Source of the DNA: SHZI01 sp041396045
Lineage (GTDB): Bacteria > Pseudomonadota > Gammaproteobacteria > Steroidobacterales > GCA-2729495
Direction of reading: 5' to 3'
DNA: 64,000 bases
Assembly (NCBI GenBank): GCA_041396045.1
Contig: JAWKZI010000009.1
Location: 1-64,000, forward strand
The position numbers were made by a program, and so were the translations under genes. The notes beneath the pieces were generated by a model. It did not search any database and had not been told where the DNA came from. It saw nothing but the letters and a program-made list of their open reading frames with translations. The stretch's first letter is position 1. Every line of letters begins with the position of its first letter. Shown one piece after another: positions 44,590 to 53,456 of this stretch.

Positions 44590-45975
44590 CTAGGCCTCAA
44601 GTTGAGCTGAAGGATTGTACCTTCGCATCAGCAATCCAGCCGTGATGGAGCACAGGCCGACAACGCCACCGCTCAGTAGGCCTAGCGACATTGAGACTTG
44701 CTGCGCGTCGTGCGTGTCGCTCTCCAGCCCCACCGTGGCCAGCAGCGCGCCGGAGACCAACGCCGACACGGCTAGTGCCGGCTTCGCAACGACCGCAATC
44801 GTGCCAAAAAAGCTGGCCGCCCGACGTTGCCGGCCTGCGGCTTCGTCAGCGTCGATAACATCTGCAATCATTGCGCCGATAAATACTGGTGATGCGGCGG
44901 ACAGTAAGCCGCCCAGGGCTGCGCCACTAAGAACGATTATCGCCAATGTATCCGACCGGACCGGTGGCAGGAGGCCGAGCACGAACGCGACGGGCAATGC
45001 CATTGCGAGGGCGCCATAGGTCACGATGCCGCCAATGTAGCAGTTGCGTTTGTCGACTAAGCGGCTAAGCAGAGTCCAAAAGACTACTCCCGCGAGTGAG
45101 CCGAGAAGCGTTGCCGCTGGAAGCAACATTGCGCGAGAGGTTGGCAGGCCCCAGAAATAAGTTGCCACGTAGATTTCGGTAGTGCGGTTGGTGCCGGCTG
45201 CAATGGCGAATGCACCGACACACACCATCAAGCGGCGAAAAGACCCGACGCGCAATGTTCTGTCGAAATCTTTGTAGACACGGACGAATGAATTGTCCTT
45301 CGTGTCTGGCAGAACTTCCGCACCCATAGTCGGTACCGCGAAGTGCCAGGTGCCGATCGTCGTGACGAGCATTGAAACCAGTGCAATGGCTGTGCAGTAG
45401 AAAGCCAGTTCCGGATAGTGAGCGGGATTGATATGCGCGACTGGGAAATCAGGGGTTGGGACCATCAGGTCGCGTGCCATCCAGTACACGAGTATTCCGC
45501 CCAGGATGTAGAAGAATTGCCGAAATGCGACGTTTGCAGTCTTGGCGTACGAGGAGACCGCCATGTCGGCACCGAGCGCGAAATGGGGCACGGTGAAAAA
45601 CGTCATTGCCACGCGACAGATGAGCAGCCACAACACCAGCCAAAAGAATAGTCCTATGCCGCTGACGATGGCCGGTGGCCAGAAAAGTGCCACAAGTGCT
45701 ATACACACGGGGAGTACTGCAGCAAGCATCAGCGGGTGACGTCGGCCCCGGTGATGTCTCAGCCGATCGGAGATACTTCCTGCGACAACGCCACCAGCCG
45801 TATCACCCAGCAGGCCGCAGAACAACGCAAATCCAGTCGCGGTGGGTGAGAGCCCGAGAACCTGATGATAGTAGAAGAGCAGCAGGCCGCCCAGTGTCGC
45901 AACCTTGATTCCTTCGGCAGCTTGGCCTACACCATAGGCCAATCGGGTTGGGAAACCCGAGACATACCAGGTCAC
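44590..45975 (-). CDS. GPH-type MFS sugar/cation symporter-like permease
   Basis: A 461-residue permease with about twelve membrane segments. The N-terminus RLAYGVGQAAEGIKVATLGGLLLFYYHQVLGLSP and the loop GSISDRLRHHRGRRHPLMLAA are typical of the glycoside-pentoside-hexuronide (MelB-like) branch. DADEAAGRQRRAASFFGTI near residue 375 is also a GPH feature. The start is GTG 45975, sharing one base with the luxR stop, so translation is probably coupled to the regulator. The substrate is unknown; GPH members carry sugars, uronides and, in some lineages, other organics. Confidence 0.85.
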   Translation of the reverse strand: MTWYVSGFPTRLAYGVGQAAEGIKVATLGGLLLFYYHQVLGLSPTATGFALFCGLLGDTAGGVVAGSISDRLRHHRGRRHPLMLAAVLPVCIALVALFWPPAIVSGIGLFFWLVLWLLICRVAMTFFTVPHFALGADMAVSSYAKTANVAFRQFFYILGGILVYWMARDLMVPTPDFPVAHINPAHYPELAFYCTAIALVSMLVTTIGTWHFAVPTMGAEVLPDTKDNSFVRVYKDFDRTLRVGSFRRLMVCVGAFAIAAGTNRTTEIYVATYFWGLPTSRAMLLPAATLLGSLAGVVFWTLLSRLVDKRNCYIGGIVTYGALAMALPVAFVLGLLPPVRSDTLAIIVLSGAALGGLLSAASPVFIGAMIADVIDADEAAGRQRRAASFFGTIAVVAKPALAVSALVSGALLATVGLESDTHDAQQVSMSLGLLSGGVVGLCSITAGLLMRRYNPSAQLEA

Positions 45976-46762
45976 TAACCTCTCGTATCGGGCAACGCAA
46001 ACGGTTGTCGAGGGCCGGTAGGCTCGATTAACGCCGCACGCACGGCGAGCGCCACGGCGTGTGTACGGTTGACAGCGTCGAGCTTGCGTATTGCCGATTT
46101 GATGTGAAAGCTTGCGGTGTCTGCGGAGCGCTCGATGACGCCGCGATTTGCTTATCGCTCATGCCGTGCGCCGCCCAGTGCAGGCATTCGGTCTCGCGGT
46201 CCGACAGCGGAGAGGCGGCGATCCACAGGCGACTACGGTCAATTCCATCAAAGAAGCGTTCTGCCGCGATGTGCGGGAGGTTGATCAGTGGGTTATCGAT
46301 AGGGGGTGCCGATCGTCGTCCGATGCAAACCACGTTACGCAGCCGGTGCGGCCAAAGGGCAGCCCCACCGGCACGGTGAAACCCCTGCAGATGCCGAAGC
46401 CGAGCATATATTGCATCGCACGGCGTTGGCGGTTGGTGAATTTGTCCGTACCGTGCTTACGGGCTGGATTGGTCAGGTCCAGTGGCGTGCCGCGCCCGGA
46501 TTGCGCATGACCTGTTTGATGGGAAAGTACGGCCCGTGTCCTTCCTCGATCCAACCAGCGACAAATCCAGCGGGCCACCCGAAGCGCCCCTCCATGCATC
46601 ACTGTCTGGCAATCGCGATACAATAGGACGCTCGATCTCTTCTCGAAAGCCGACGCTCTGAAATCCAAGGCACTTGGGCGTCTCGGCAAGGATATCGAGG
46701 CACTGGTGCGCAGTTGTCGACGATTTCAGTTCGTTAACAAGGTCTGTCATAGCCAAGCGCAT
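45975..46762 (-). pseudogene. LuxR-family regulator with autoinducer-binding-like domain (frameshifts)
   Basis: The start is ATG 46762 (MRLAMTDLVNELKSST, ILAETPKCLGFQSVGFREE). After several frame changes the sequence continues LDLTNPARKHGTDKFTNRQ, GFGICRGFTVPVGLPFGRTG and then LSDRETECLHWAAHGMSDKQIA. One more shift near 46143 gives IERSADTASFHIKSAIRKLDAVNRTHAVALAVRA, ending at TAG 45977-45975. This is an N-terminal autoinducer-binding-type fold joined to a LuxR helix-turn-helix. At least three indels are needed. The ligand is unknown; no luxI-like gene is in the window, so it would be a solo regulator. An operator-like palindrome lies just upstream. Confidence 0.75.
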
Positions 46763-46780
46763 GCAACCCCCTGCGGCACG

Positions 46781-46798
46781 ACTACCAAATTGGGTAGT
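46781..46798. promoter_or_regulatory. Palindromic operator-like site before luxR
   Basis: ACTACC (46781-46786) and GGTAGT (46793-46798) form a perfect 6-base inverted repeat around AAATTG. Its size and symmetry suit a LuxR-type dimer. It lies 19-36 bases upstream of the luxR start and within the 229-base gap shared with the divergent repeat-protein gene, so it could control both. The symmetry is visible; the binding protein is inferred. Confidence 0.55.
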
Positions 46799-46821
46799 AC
46801 CAATGTTGCCGCATTCTGGCT

Positions 46822-46848
46822 ATTAAATACACATTCCCGCTATTTAAT
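46822..46848. repeat. AT-rich inverted repeat in the luxR/repeat-protein intergenic region
   Basis: ATTAAATA (46822-46829) and TATTTAAT (46841-46848) are exact reverse complements separated by 11 bases. The AT content stands out in a GC-rich region, and the stretch could hold -10 elements or a second operator. It lies 144 bases before the ATG of the downstream repeat-protein gene. Confidence 0.4.
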
Positions 46849-46991
46849 TCAGCAATCACCGGGGACTACGTTCTGTGCGTTGCGTTCTGCCCACACATGC
46901 AGCGGGCGGCGAAGGCCTTTAGGAAGGGGCTCTCATGTGGCGTCAGCGTGTCGGTGAGCTACAGGTTCTGAGCGGATTGGAGACTTTCAAA

Positions 46992-47612
46992 ATGCAACAA
47001 TGGCTACGCAATATTGCTTTGGTTACGGGTTTGCTGGTGTCGTACGCCGCAACTTCCGGCGTAACCCAATCCGGCGTAACCCAATGCGACCGTTTAGCGA
47101 CTCATCCGGATGATCCGGATCGCAATACGGCGGGCCTCGAGCACGAGGAAGTCAACCTTGGCGCTGATGAAGTCGCGTGTCGCGCGGCGGTTGCCGCGGA
47201 CCCACGTCGTGCCCGCGAACACTATCACCTCGCACGCGTGCTCTATTACAGCGGAGATCGAAGAAGGCATGAAAGAGCTGACGATTGCCGCTGACGCGGG
47301 CTATAGGCAGGCAATTTTCGTGCTTGGTTATATCTATGCTGATGGCAAGGTCAAGCATGACGACTGCCGCGCAGGCACGTTGTTCTTGCGCGGTGTCGCG
47401 CTGGAACACCCGTGGTCAGGCGCATCTCGTCGAAGGCGCTCGCGGGGCGATTCGCCAACTGCGCGTTCAAACTCAGTGATGACGATCTCGAAAGCGCGAT
47501 GCACCTCGCAGAAGAGCACGTGACCGTGGCCGCGTCTGCCAGGCGTATCGAGAACTTGCGCACAAGATTGAATCAGCAGCGCGCTACGACAGCAGTCGGC
47601 AGCACTCAATAG
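46992..47612 (+). pseudogene. Exported Sel1/TPR-like repeat protein, copy 1 (frameshifts)
   Basis: The start is ATG 46992, with a signal peptide (NIALVTGLLVSYAATSGV). It continues CDRLATHPDDPDRNTAGLE and ACRAAVAADPRRAREHYHLARVLYYSGD, changes frame near 47255 to EEGMKELTIAADAGYRQAIFVLGYIYADGKVKHDDCRAG in two consecutive segments, and changes again near 47415 before SDDDLESAMHLAEE and the stop at 47612. It is paralogous to the intact gene at 49985 (CDLLASHPDDPNH, ACQAAVARDP). Function is unknown; such helical repeats usually mediate protein contacts. The TonB receptor follows 37 bases later. Confidence 0.75.
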
Positions 47613-47649
47613 AAATCAGCAAGAATTAAGAGTTATGGGGGGATCAACA

Positions 47650-49966
47650 ATGAACAAGAACATTACTTGCCACGCTGTCCTGGCCACCATTGTGCTGGTT
47701 CAGGCTCCGATGGCTCTGGCTCAGTCGGAGTCTGGCGGGCTTGAGGAAATTACGGTTACAGCTCGCAAGCAGTCGGAGACGCTGCAGGACGTACCGCTGC
47801 AGTTTCCGCGTTCACAGCGAAGGATATAGAGCGTGTCGGACTGCGGTCGCTGACGGACATTTCGGCCTTCAGTCCGGGGCTGTACTACACCGAACAAGGC
47901 AGCCAGCGTGGTGGCCGTTCGAATCTGTTATCCGCTTTCGCGGCATGGACACGAACGATATTACCCCGCACGCGCGCTGGCATCGGCATTCATCGACGGT
48001 GTCTATGTATCCGGAGGCCTATCCAGTATCAGTCTGGAGGAAGTCGAGCAGTGGAAGATCATTAAAGGCCCACAGAGCGCCTATTTCGGACACACCACCT
48101 TCGGTGGAGCGGTAAATTTCATCACCCGTCCAGTGAGTGACGTATTTTCGGGACGGGCTTCGCTAACTGTGGCCGAGGATGGTGAGTACGACGTCAGGCA
48201 GCATCGAAGCCTAATCGTTGGCAATAGCCTCGCCGCCCGCCTCACTGCGCGCTACTACACAAAAGACGGCCGCTATACGAGTCCAGCCGACGGCGGCCGG
48301 GGTCGGTGGCGAGGAAACCCAGTCGGTTGATGGGACCATTCACTGGCAGCCCACGGATGAACTGAGCCTGCGCTTGCGCGCGCATGTGGCCAGGGACGAC
48401 GACGGGCCAGCAACTACATTCGCACTGACGGGTGCCTACCACAACTGTGGCCCGTTCTCTACGGGCAGCGTGTCCTACATCTGCGGCGACTTGCCGATCG
48501 TGAGCTATCTGGGAACGAACACGGTACTCGACCCGGTACCGTACGACATCTACGTTAACAACAGCCGGAACAGTGCCGCACTGGAGCGGGGTCCAAGTCT
48601 CGATCATCTGGGCCTGAGGCGCGATACTGACCAAGTCAGCCTGAGCGGCGATTGGTTGCTTCCGAATGAGATGACCTTGTCGTTTGTTGGCTCATACGGC
48701 TCGATTGAGCAGCGGCGACTCATGGACCTCGACTACACGCCCGACAAGATCTGGCTTGAGGCACATTTCCAGGATACGGTGGATCGCAGTGCTGAATTGC
48801 GCCTGTCTCGGCACCAGGACCGCTTCAAGTGGCTGGTAGGCCTGTCGTACTTCACGCTGGACTTCTCAACGCCCAACGGCGCGTCGATCGGCTATCTGTA
48901 TCCCAACGCTACATTTCCGGCTGGATTCTTCCTGGACCAGGTCGTATCTACAACCCATGTCGACACGCAAGCCGTTTTTGGCTCTGTAACCTACGATATT
49001 ACAGATCAGTGGAATCTGAGTCTGGAGGCCCGCTATCAGAAAGACAAGACTGATCAGGGCACAGTCGGGAATACCAAGCTTGCAAAAACATATGACAACT
49101 TTCTGCCACGTGTGATCCTGCAATGGCAACCAACGGATGAGACGAACGTCTATGTCACCTACGCGAAAGGCAACAAGCCCGGTGACTACAATAGTAACCT
49201 GATCCCGCTCACACCGTCACAACTCGCCGAGGCCCAGGCGCAAACCGGGGCATCTCTATTCGTTGGTGAAGAGGAACTCAAGAACTACGAAATCGGCCTC
49301 AAGCAGAGCTTGTTTGATCGGCGAGTCCAGATCAATGCAGCGGTGTACTTCATGGACTGGCTCAACCAGCAAACCCGCACCACGGCAGTCATCACGGACC
49401 CGACCAATCCGGCCGGTGTCCGTACCGTGCCGGTGACGATCGCAGCCGGCCAGACTTACCTGACGGGCCTCGAACTCGAAGCACACTGGCGGGCAACGGA
49501 GGCGCTCACGCTAGGGACGACCTTCAACTGGGCAGGCTCCGAGTACCAGGAATTCGAGTGTGGGTTCTGCGCGCGCGTAACGGGCAGTAGTGATGTGTCC
49601 GGCAATGAGACACCACACTTCCCTGAATTCTCCGGCACGTTAAGTGCAGACTATGTCGCCCCGCTCAGCGCATCGAGTGACTGGTTCGCAAGGGCTGATC
49701 TGATCTATACGGGTAGCTCTTGGACCGAGGCGTTCAATCTGGCAGAGAATCCCGCATCGTGGCGCGCAAACCTTCGAGGTGGTGTGGTCATGGATCGTGT
49801 GCGTATCGAGGCCTTCGTCACCAATCTCTTTGACGACGACACTTACCTCTCTGCGGCACGCTTCACTGATTTCACGATGGGGAATTTCGACCTGAGTAAA
49901 TTCGTGACCAATGTCGTGCCAGCGGACCCGCGAAAGTTTGGCGTACGCATCAGCGTGAGCTTCTAA
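47650..49966 (+). pseudogene. TonB-dependent outer-membrane receptor (N-terminal frameshifts)
   Basis: The start is ATG 47650 after a G-rich ribosome binding site, with a signal peptide ending near ALAQ and a TonB box/plug start GGLEEITVTARKQSETLQDVP. Frame changes near 47805, 47925, 47970 and 48297 link AVSAFTAKDIERVGLRSLTD, VIRFRGMDTNDI and ALASAFIDGVYVSGGLSSISL, then the plug motif IKGPQSAYFGHTTFGGAVNF. From 48320 the frame is open to 49966 and encodes the beta-barrel, ending DPRKFGVRISVSF with the terminal aromatic typical of barrels. The joined length of about 770 is normal. The ligand is unknown; the type takes up siderophores or bulky organic nutrients. Confidence 0.88.
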
Positions 49967-49984
49967 GGACGATCGGAGAGAATA

Positions 49985-50623
49985 ATGAGAGTCAAAGTAG
50001 TATCGGTAATAGCAGTAGTGACGATGATGATCGGCACTGCTCACGCCAAAGAACTGTTGAAATTTGACACGAGCAAGTACTCACAAGTGGTAACCGGCTG
50101 TGATCTGCTCGCGTCGCATCCTGATGATCCCAACCACGTTGCGCCAGGCCTGGAGAAGTCGCAGATGGATCTTCCTGCGGCCATTGGTGCCTGTCAGGCG
50201 GCGGTCGCGCGAGACCCAAAGAATCCTCGCCTGAATTATGAGCTCGGTCGGGTCTACGGTTATAGCGGACAGGGCGAGAAGGCTGGTCCCTATCGAGCCG
50301 TCGCGCTAGCAGCTGATTATCCGCAGGCACTCTTCGTCTATGGCTATATGCACCTTTCAGGCATGAACAAGTCAACAAAGGATGTGTGCCTGGCAGGTGA
50401 GTTGATACGCCGGTCAGCACTTTACGGGCGTATTGCGGGGCAAATAGGCTTTCCATTCTGGTCATTGAAAGGTGAATTTGCCGGCTGTAGCGTCAAGCAG
50501 GACCCGCAGGAAATGCTCCAGTTTCTCGCAGCGGCTGCTGAGCAGACGAAGGATTTCTACCGGGAGACTGCGATTGAACTGCTGCAGGATAAAATCAAGG
50601 CGCAGATGACGAACAAGAGATGA
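49985..50623 (+). CDS. Exported Sel1/TPR-like repeat protein, copy 2
   Basis: A 212-residue protein with a signal peptide ending AHA (residue 21). The mature start contains the motif CDLLASHPDDPNHVAPGLEKSQMDLPAAIGAC, here given in part, shared with copy 1 upstream. Helical repeats follow (NPRLNYELGRVYGYSGQGEKA, ALAADYPQALFVYGYMHLSG), with Cys residues at conserved positions. Its stop overlaps the flavoprotein start (ATGA). Function is unknown; location suggests a periplasmic partner of the receptor or flavoprotein. Confidence 0.8.
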   Translation: MRVKVVSVIAVVTMMIGTAHAKELLKFDTSKYSQVVTGCDLLASHPDDPNHVAPGLEKSQMDLPAAIGACQAAVARDPKNPRLNYELGRVYGYSGQGEKAGPYRAVALAADYPQALFVYGYMHLSGMNKSTKDVCLAGELIRRSALYGRIAGQIGFPFWSLKGEFAGCSVKQDPQEMLQFLAAAAEQTKDFYRETAIELLQDKIKAQMTNKR

Positions 50624-52155
50624 GTTCCCACAAGGTCAGTCGTCGCTGGGTTCTAGGCTCCTTGGCTGCTATGGCGGCAGCAGGAGCCCGGGCGGAACTG
50701 CCCAGCGTCACATCGCAAGGACCGTGGGACCTTATTGTCGTAGGGGCTGGCACGGCCGGCATTCCCGCAGCCCTTTTCGCTGCGCGTCGTGGTGCCCGTG
50801 TACTTCTGATGGAGAAGGCCGCCCAAATCGGCGGTACGCTGTGGTTCTCCGGAGGCCAGATGAGCGCGGCGGGGACGCGCCTGCAGAAGGCGATGGGTAT
50901 CGTCGATACGCCCGCCGAACATCTCGCCGACATTCTGCGAATCAGTCGAGGCACCGCAAATGTCGATATAGTGAGGCTCGCAGTAGAGAATGCTGGCAGT
51001 ATGTTGGACTGGCTGGTATCCGCTGGGCTCGAAATCGCGCCAGGATTCCCGGTAAAGGCAACCGGCCATGAACCCTACAGCCAAGCGAGAGTGTGGGGCG
51101 CCAAGGATCGTGGCCTCGCGATCCTGAGTGTGCTCAAGAAGGAACTCGCAGTCGCGCCTTCTTCGCTGCAGGTACTCACGGGTCTCGATGCGGTAGAGCC
51201 AATTGTGGACAGGCGTGGATCGCTTCTTGGGATAGTTGCTAACGATGGGACGGGTGAACGGCGCGACTATCGCGCGCCGCACGTTGTGCTCGCCAGTGGC
51301 GGCTACATGGCGAATTCAGCGCTGTTTCAGAAGCTGAATGGTGTGCCGAAGTATCGGACGGCTGGCTGGCCGTCCAACACGGGTGCCGGAATCAGTATTG
51401 GTGGCGCCGCAGGTGGTTGGGTGCGTGGCCGTGAGAATTACCTGTGCGACGTTGGCAGCATCCCCGCCGATATCGAGGTCCCCAGTCCAGAATACGCACG
51501 CTCGGAACATCATCCCGAGCGCCGTCTGCCGTGGGAAATCGCCGTCAACAACGCCGGCAAGCGCTTTATGGCCGAAGACCTGCCGAGTGTTGATGCGCGC
51601 GAGCGAGCCCTTCTTGCGCAGCCAAGCAACCGATACTGGCTTGTCTTTGACGACGAAATTCTGAGTCGTGCGCCGGCACTAGTGCGCGGTGCTCCACCGG
51701 GGGAGCTGCGCTTTTGGACGACTGAAGAGCTCAGGGATGCTTTTGGCGTCGCCGCCGCGTTTACGACTGCGCCGACTCTGGAAGGGCTCGCCGCGCGTGC
51801 TGGTATCGATGCGAATGGTCTGGTAACGACCGTACGCGACTACAATGCGGCGCAAGCTTCGGGTAGTGATCCGCTCGGGCGAAAATACCTCCCTAGCCCG
51901 ATTCTACGGCCACCGTTCTATGCCATCCGGCATCAGGGGGGAACATTGATTTCTGTCGCTGGACTCGCCGTCGATGCCCGGCTGCGTGTAGTGAAGCCGG
52001 ACGGGTCCGCGATTGAGGGGCTCTATGCGGCGGGCGAACTGCTGGGCAATGGAACCCTCTCGGGGCAGGCATTCTGCGCTGGGATGATGGTGACTCCGGC
52101 ACTTACATTCGGTCGCTGGCTCGGCACCAACGTGCCGTTCGACAAGCGCAGCTGA
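50620..52155 (+). CDS. Tat-exported FAD-dependent oxidoreductase (fumarate reductase/ketosteroid dehydrogenase-like)
   Basis: A 511-residue flavoprotein. The N-terminus carries a twin-arginine-type signal (SRRWVLGSLAAMAAAGARA), pointing to folded export. The FAD dinucleotide motif VVGAGTAGIPAALFAARRG is at about residue 40, EKAAQIGGT follows, and the FAD-binding-2 closing motif GLYAAGELLGNGTLSG is near 470. The family includes fumarate, urocanate and acrylate reductases and 3-oxosteroid 1-dehydrogenases; the substrate and direction cannot be read from sequence. No heme motif is present, so electrons would pass to or from another protein, such as the neighbouring cytochrome c. Confidence 0.85.
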   Translation: MSSHKVSRRWVLGSLAAMAAAGARAELPSVTSQGPWDLIVVGAGTAGIPAALFAARRGARVLLMEKAAQIGGTLWFSGGQMSAAGTRLQKAMGIVDTPAEHLADILRISRGTANVDIVRLAVENAGSMLDWLVSAGLEIAPGFPVKATGHEPYSQARVWGAKDRGLAILSVLKKELAVAPSSLQVLTGLDAVEPIVDRRGSLLGIVANDGTGERRDYRAPHVVLASGGYMANSALFQKLNGVPKYRTAGWPSNTGAGISIGGAAGGWVRGRENYLCDVGSIPADIEVPSPEYARSEHHPERRLPWEIAVNNAGKRFMAEDLPSVDARERALLAQPSNRYWLVFDDEILSRAPALVRGAPPGELRFWTTEELRDAFGVAAAFTTAPTLEGLAARAGIDANGLVTTVRDYNAAQASGSDPLGRKYLPSPILRPPFYAIRHQGGTLISVAGLAVDARLRVVKPDGSAIEGLYAAGELLGNGTLSGQAFCAGMMVTPALTFGRWLGTNVPFDKRS

Positions 52156-52191
52156 TCCGGGGCGTGCCATCGGCACGATAGATCCTGTACC

Positions 52192-53199
52192 TCAGATAGG
52201 TTCTTGCCGATACGCTACCGGCGGCAGGGTCTGGAAAAAGTCGTAGAGCGCACCCAGATCTTCGTCGGTCATGCCCGCGAACGCGCTCCAGTTCATCAAC
52301 GTGTTTTCCTTGAGCGTTACCGGGTAGGGAACGGCCCGATCCCGAAAGCGCTGAATGAATTGTTCTCGTGTCCAGGTACCCAGACCGCTGGGGTCCGGGG
52401 TCAGATTCATCGAGTACATGACCCGCTCATTGGTCAGGTGGAAAGGCATGCCGCCGGCAAACTCGCGACCGGGAAAGCCGTCCTTTGAATTCAGCGGGCG
52501 CGGCGTGTGGCAGAACTCGCAGCGGGCAATCGTGGCCAGATATCGGCCATAGGCAATGCGGTCGGATGGATCCGGAGCGAGTACAGGCCCGGGCAATGGC
52601 TGCGGCCAAAGCTGGATCAGCAGGTTCAGCGGAAAATCAACTTCCCGGGCTGGGCGGCGGGCTGAACGGACTGGCTTCATTGTGCGCAGATAGGCAACCA
52701 CGGCCTCCATATCTGTGTCGGCGACCTTGGCATAAACAAAGTACGGCATGATGGGAAACAACCCTTTGCCATGGCGATCAACGCCCTCACGGACGGCGCG
52801 TATGATTTCACCGTCAGTCCACAGGCCGATGCCGGTCTCATCGTCTGGCGTGATGTTGCGTATGCAAAGCGTCCCCGGAAAATGCTCCTGTCCGACATTG
52901 ACCCCTGCAACCTCCGTGTCCCGTGTGAGGCAGGCTCGACCAGCCCCGATGGGTTGCTGCGGGGGGCCTCCGTAAAGGCTCCAGTCACGCTCCGAATGAC
53001 AATCCACGCATTGCAGTACATTGATCACCAGGTATCGACCCCGTTCAATGCGCTCTTGCGTCAAATCCACGTGTACAGGCAGGGCTGGTCGCTGGCGGGG
53101 TAGCAGTGTGTACCAGGCCACCAGGCCCGCAACCCCGGCTATCCCGATCACGATCAATAACGTTGCAAGCTTGCGCTTCAGCACTGTGTCACCTTCCAT
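52192..53199 (-). CDS. Membrane-anchored diheme cytochrome c
   Basis: A 335-residue protein with one N-terminal membrane helix (about residues 12-32, KRKLATLLIVIGIAGVAGLV) that anchors it facing the periplasm. Two CxxCH heme sites are present: CVDCH near residue 64 and CEFCH near 227, each in a cytochrome c domain (RGRYLVINVLQCVDCH, YGRYLATIARCEFCH). It resembles the electron-transfer subunits of periplasmic dehydrogenases. The frame opens at ATG 53199; GTG 53184, preceded by AGGTGA, may be the real start. It converges on the flavoprotein gene, 36 bases apart. Confidence 0.88.
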   Translation of the reverse strand: MEGDTVLKRKLATLLIVIGIAGVAGLVAWYTLLPRQRPALPVHVDLTQERIERGRYLVINVLQCVDCHSERDWSLYGGPPQQPIGAGRACLTRDTEVAGVNVGQEHFPGTLCIRNITPDDETGIGLWTDGEIIRAVREGVDRHGKGLFPIMPYFVYAKVADTDMEAVVAYLRTMKPVRSARRPAREVDFPLNLLIQLWPQPLPGPVLAPDPSDRIAYGRYLATIARCEFCHTPRPLNSKDGFPGREFAGGMPFHLTNERVMYSMNLTPDPSGLGTWTREQFIQRFRDRAVPYPVTLKENTLMNWSAFAGMTDEDLGALYDFFQTLPPVAYRQEPI

Positions 53200-53278
53200 T
53201 TCGGTGCCGAGCCATTTCGACAGATGCTAAAAAGCGTACTACCGGGCTCACTGGCAGGGTGTCCGGCTGTCGGCCACC

Positions 53279-53307
53279 TTGCCGATTTCAGGTGCACCGC
53301 ATACCCT
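53279..53307 (+). promoter_or_regulatory. Promoter of 4.5S RNA
   Basis: TTGCCG (53279-53284), 17 bases, then TACCCT (53302-53307). The -10 ends 6 bases before the predicted RNA 5' end at 53314, exactly where a transcription start should fall. Box matches are partial (4 of 6 and 3 of 6). Confidence 0.55.
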
Positions 53308-53313
53308 GTTCCC

Positions 53314-53421
53314 GGGTCCGCGCTGGTCCCCCCGCGGTGGCTGACCGTGAACCCCGTCAGGTCCGGAAGGAAGCAGCGGTAACGGCTATGCCGGGCGCCG
53401 GGGTGTGGCTGGCGCGGGCTC
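53314..53421 (+). ncRNA. ffs: 4.5S RNA, SRP RNA
   Basis: The conserved SRP core CAGGTCCGGAAGGAAGCAGC lies at 53358-53377. The ends pair: GGGTCCGCGC (53314-53323) with GCGCGGGCTC (53412-53421), a 10-bp terminal stem with two G-U pairs, giving a 108-base hairpin of the normal bacterial short type. It binds Ffh. It lies upstream of dnaX, as in Pseudomonas and relatives. Confidence 0.95.
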
Positions 53422-53456
53422 ACTAGTTGTATCTGCAGGAACTGCATCCCGAGCCT

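Noticed and set aside
44434..53313. Genomic island integrated at tRNA-Ser
   Set aside because: The accessory block does start beside the tRNA, but I found no integrase and no repeat of the tRNA 3' end at the far boundary.
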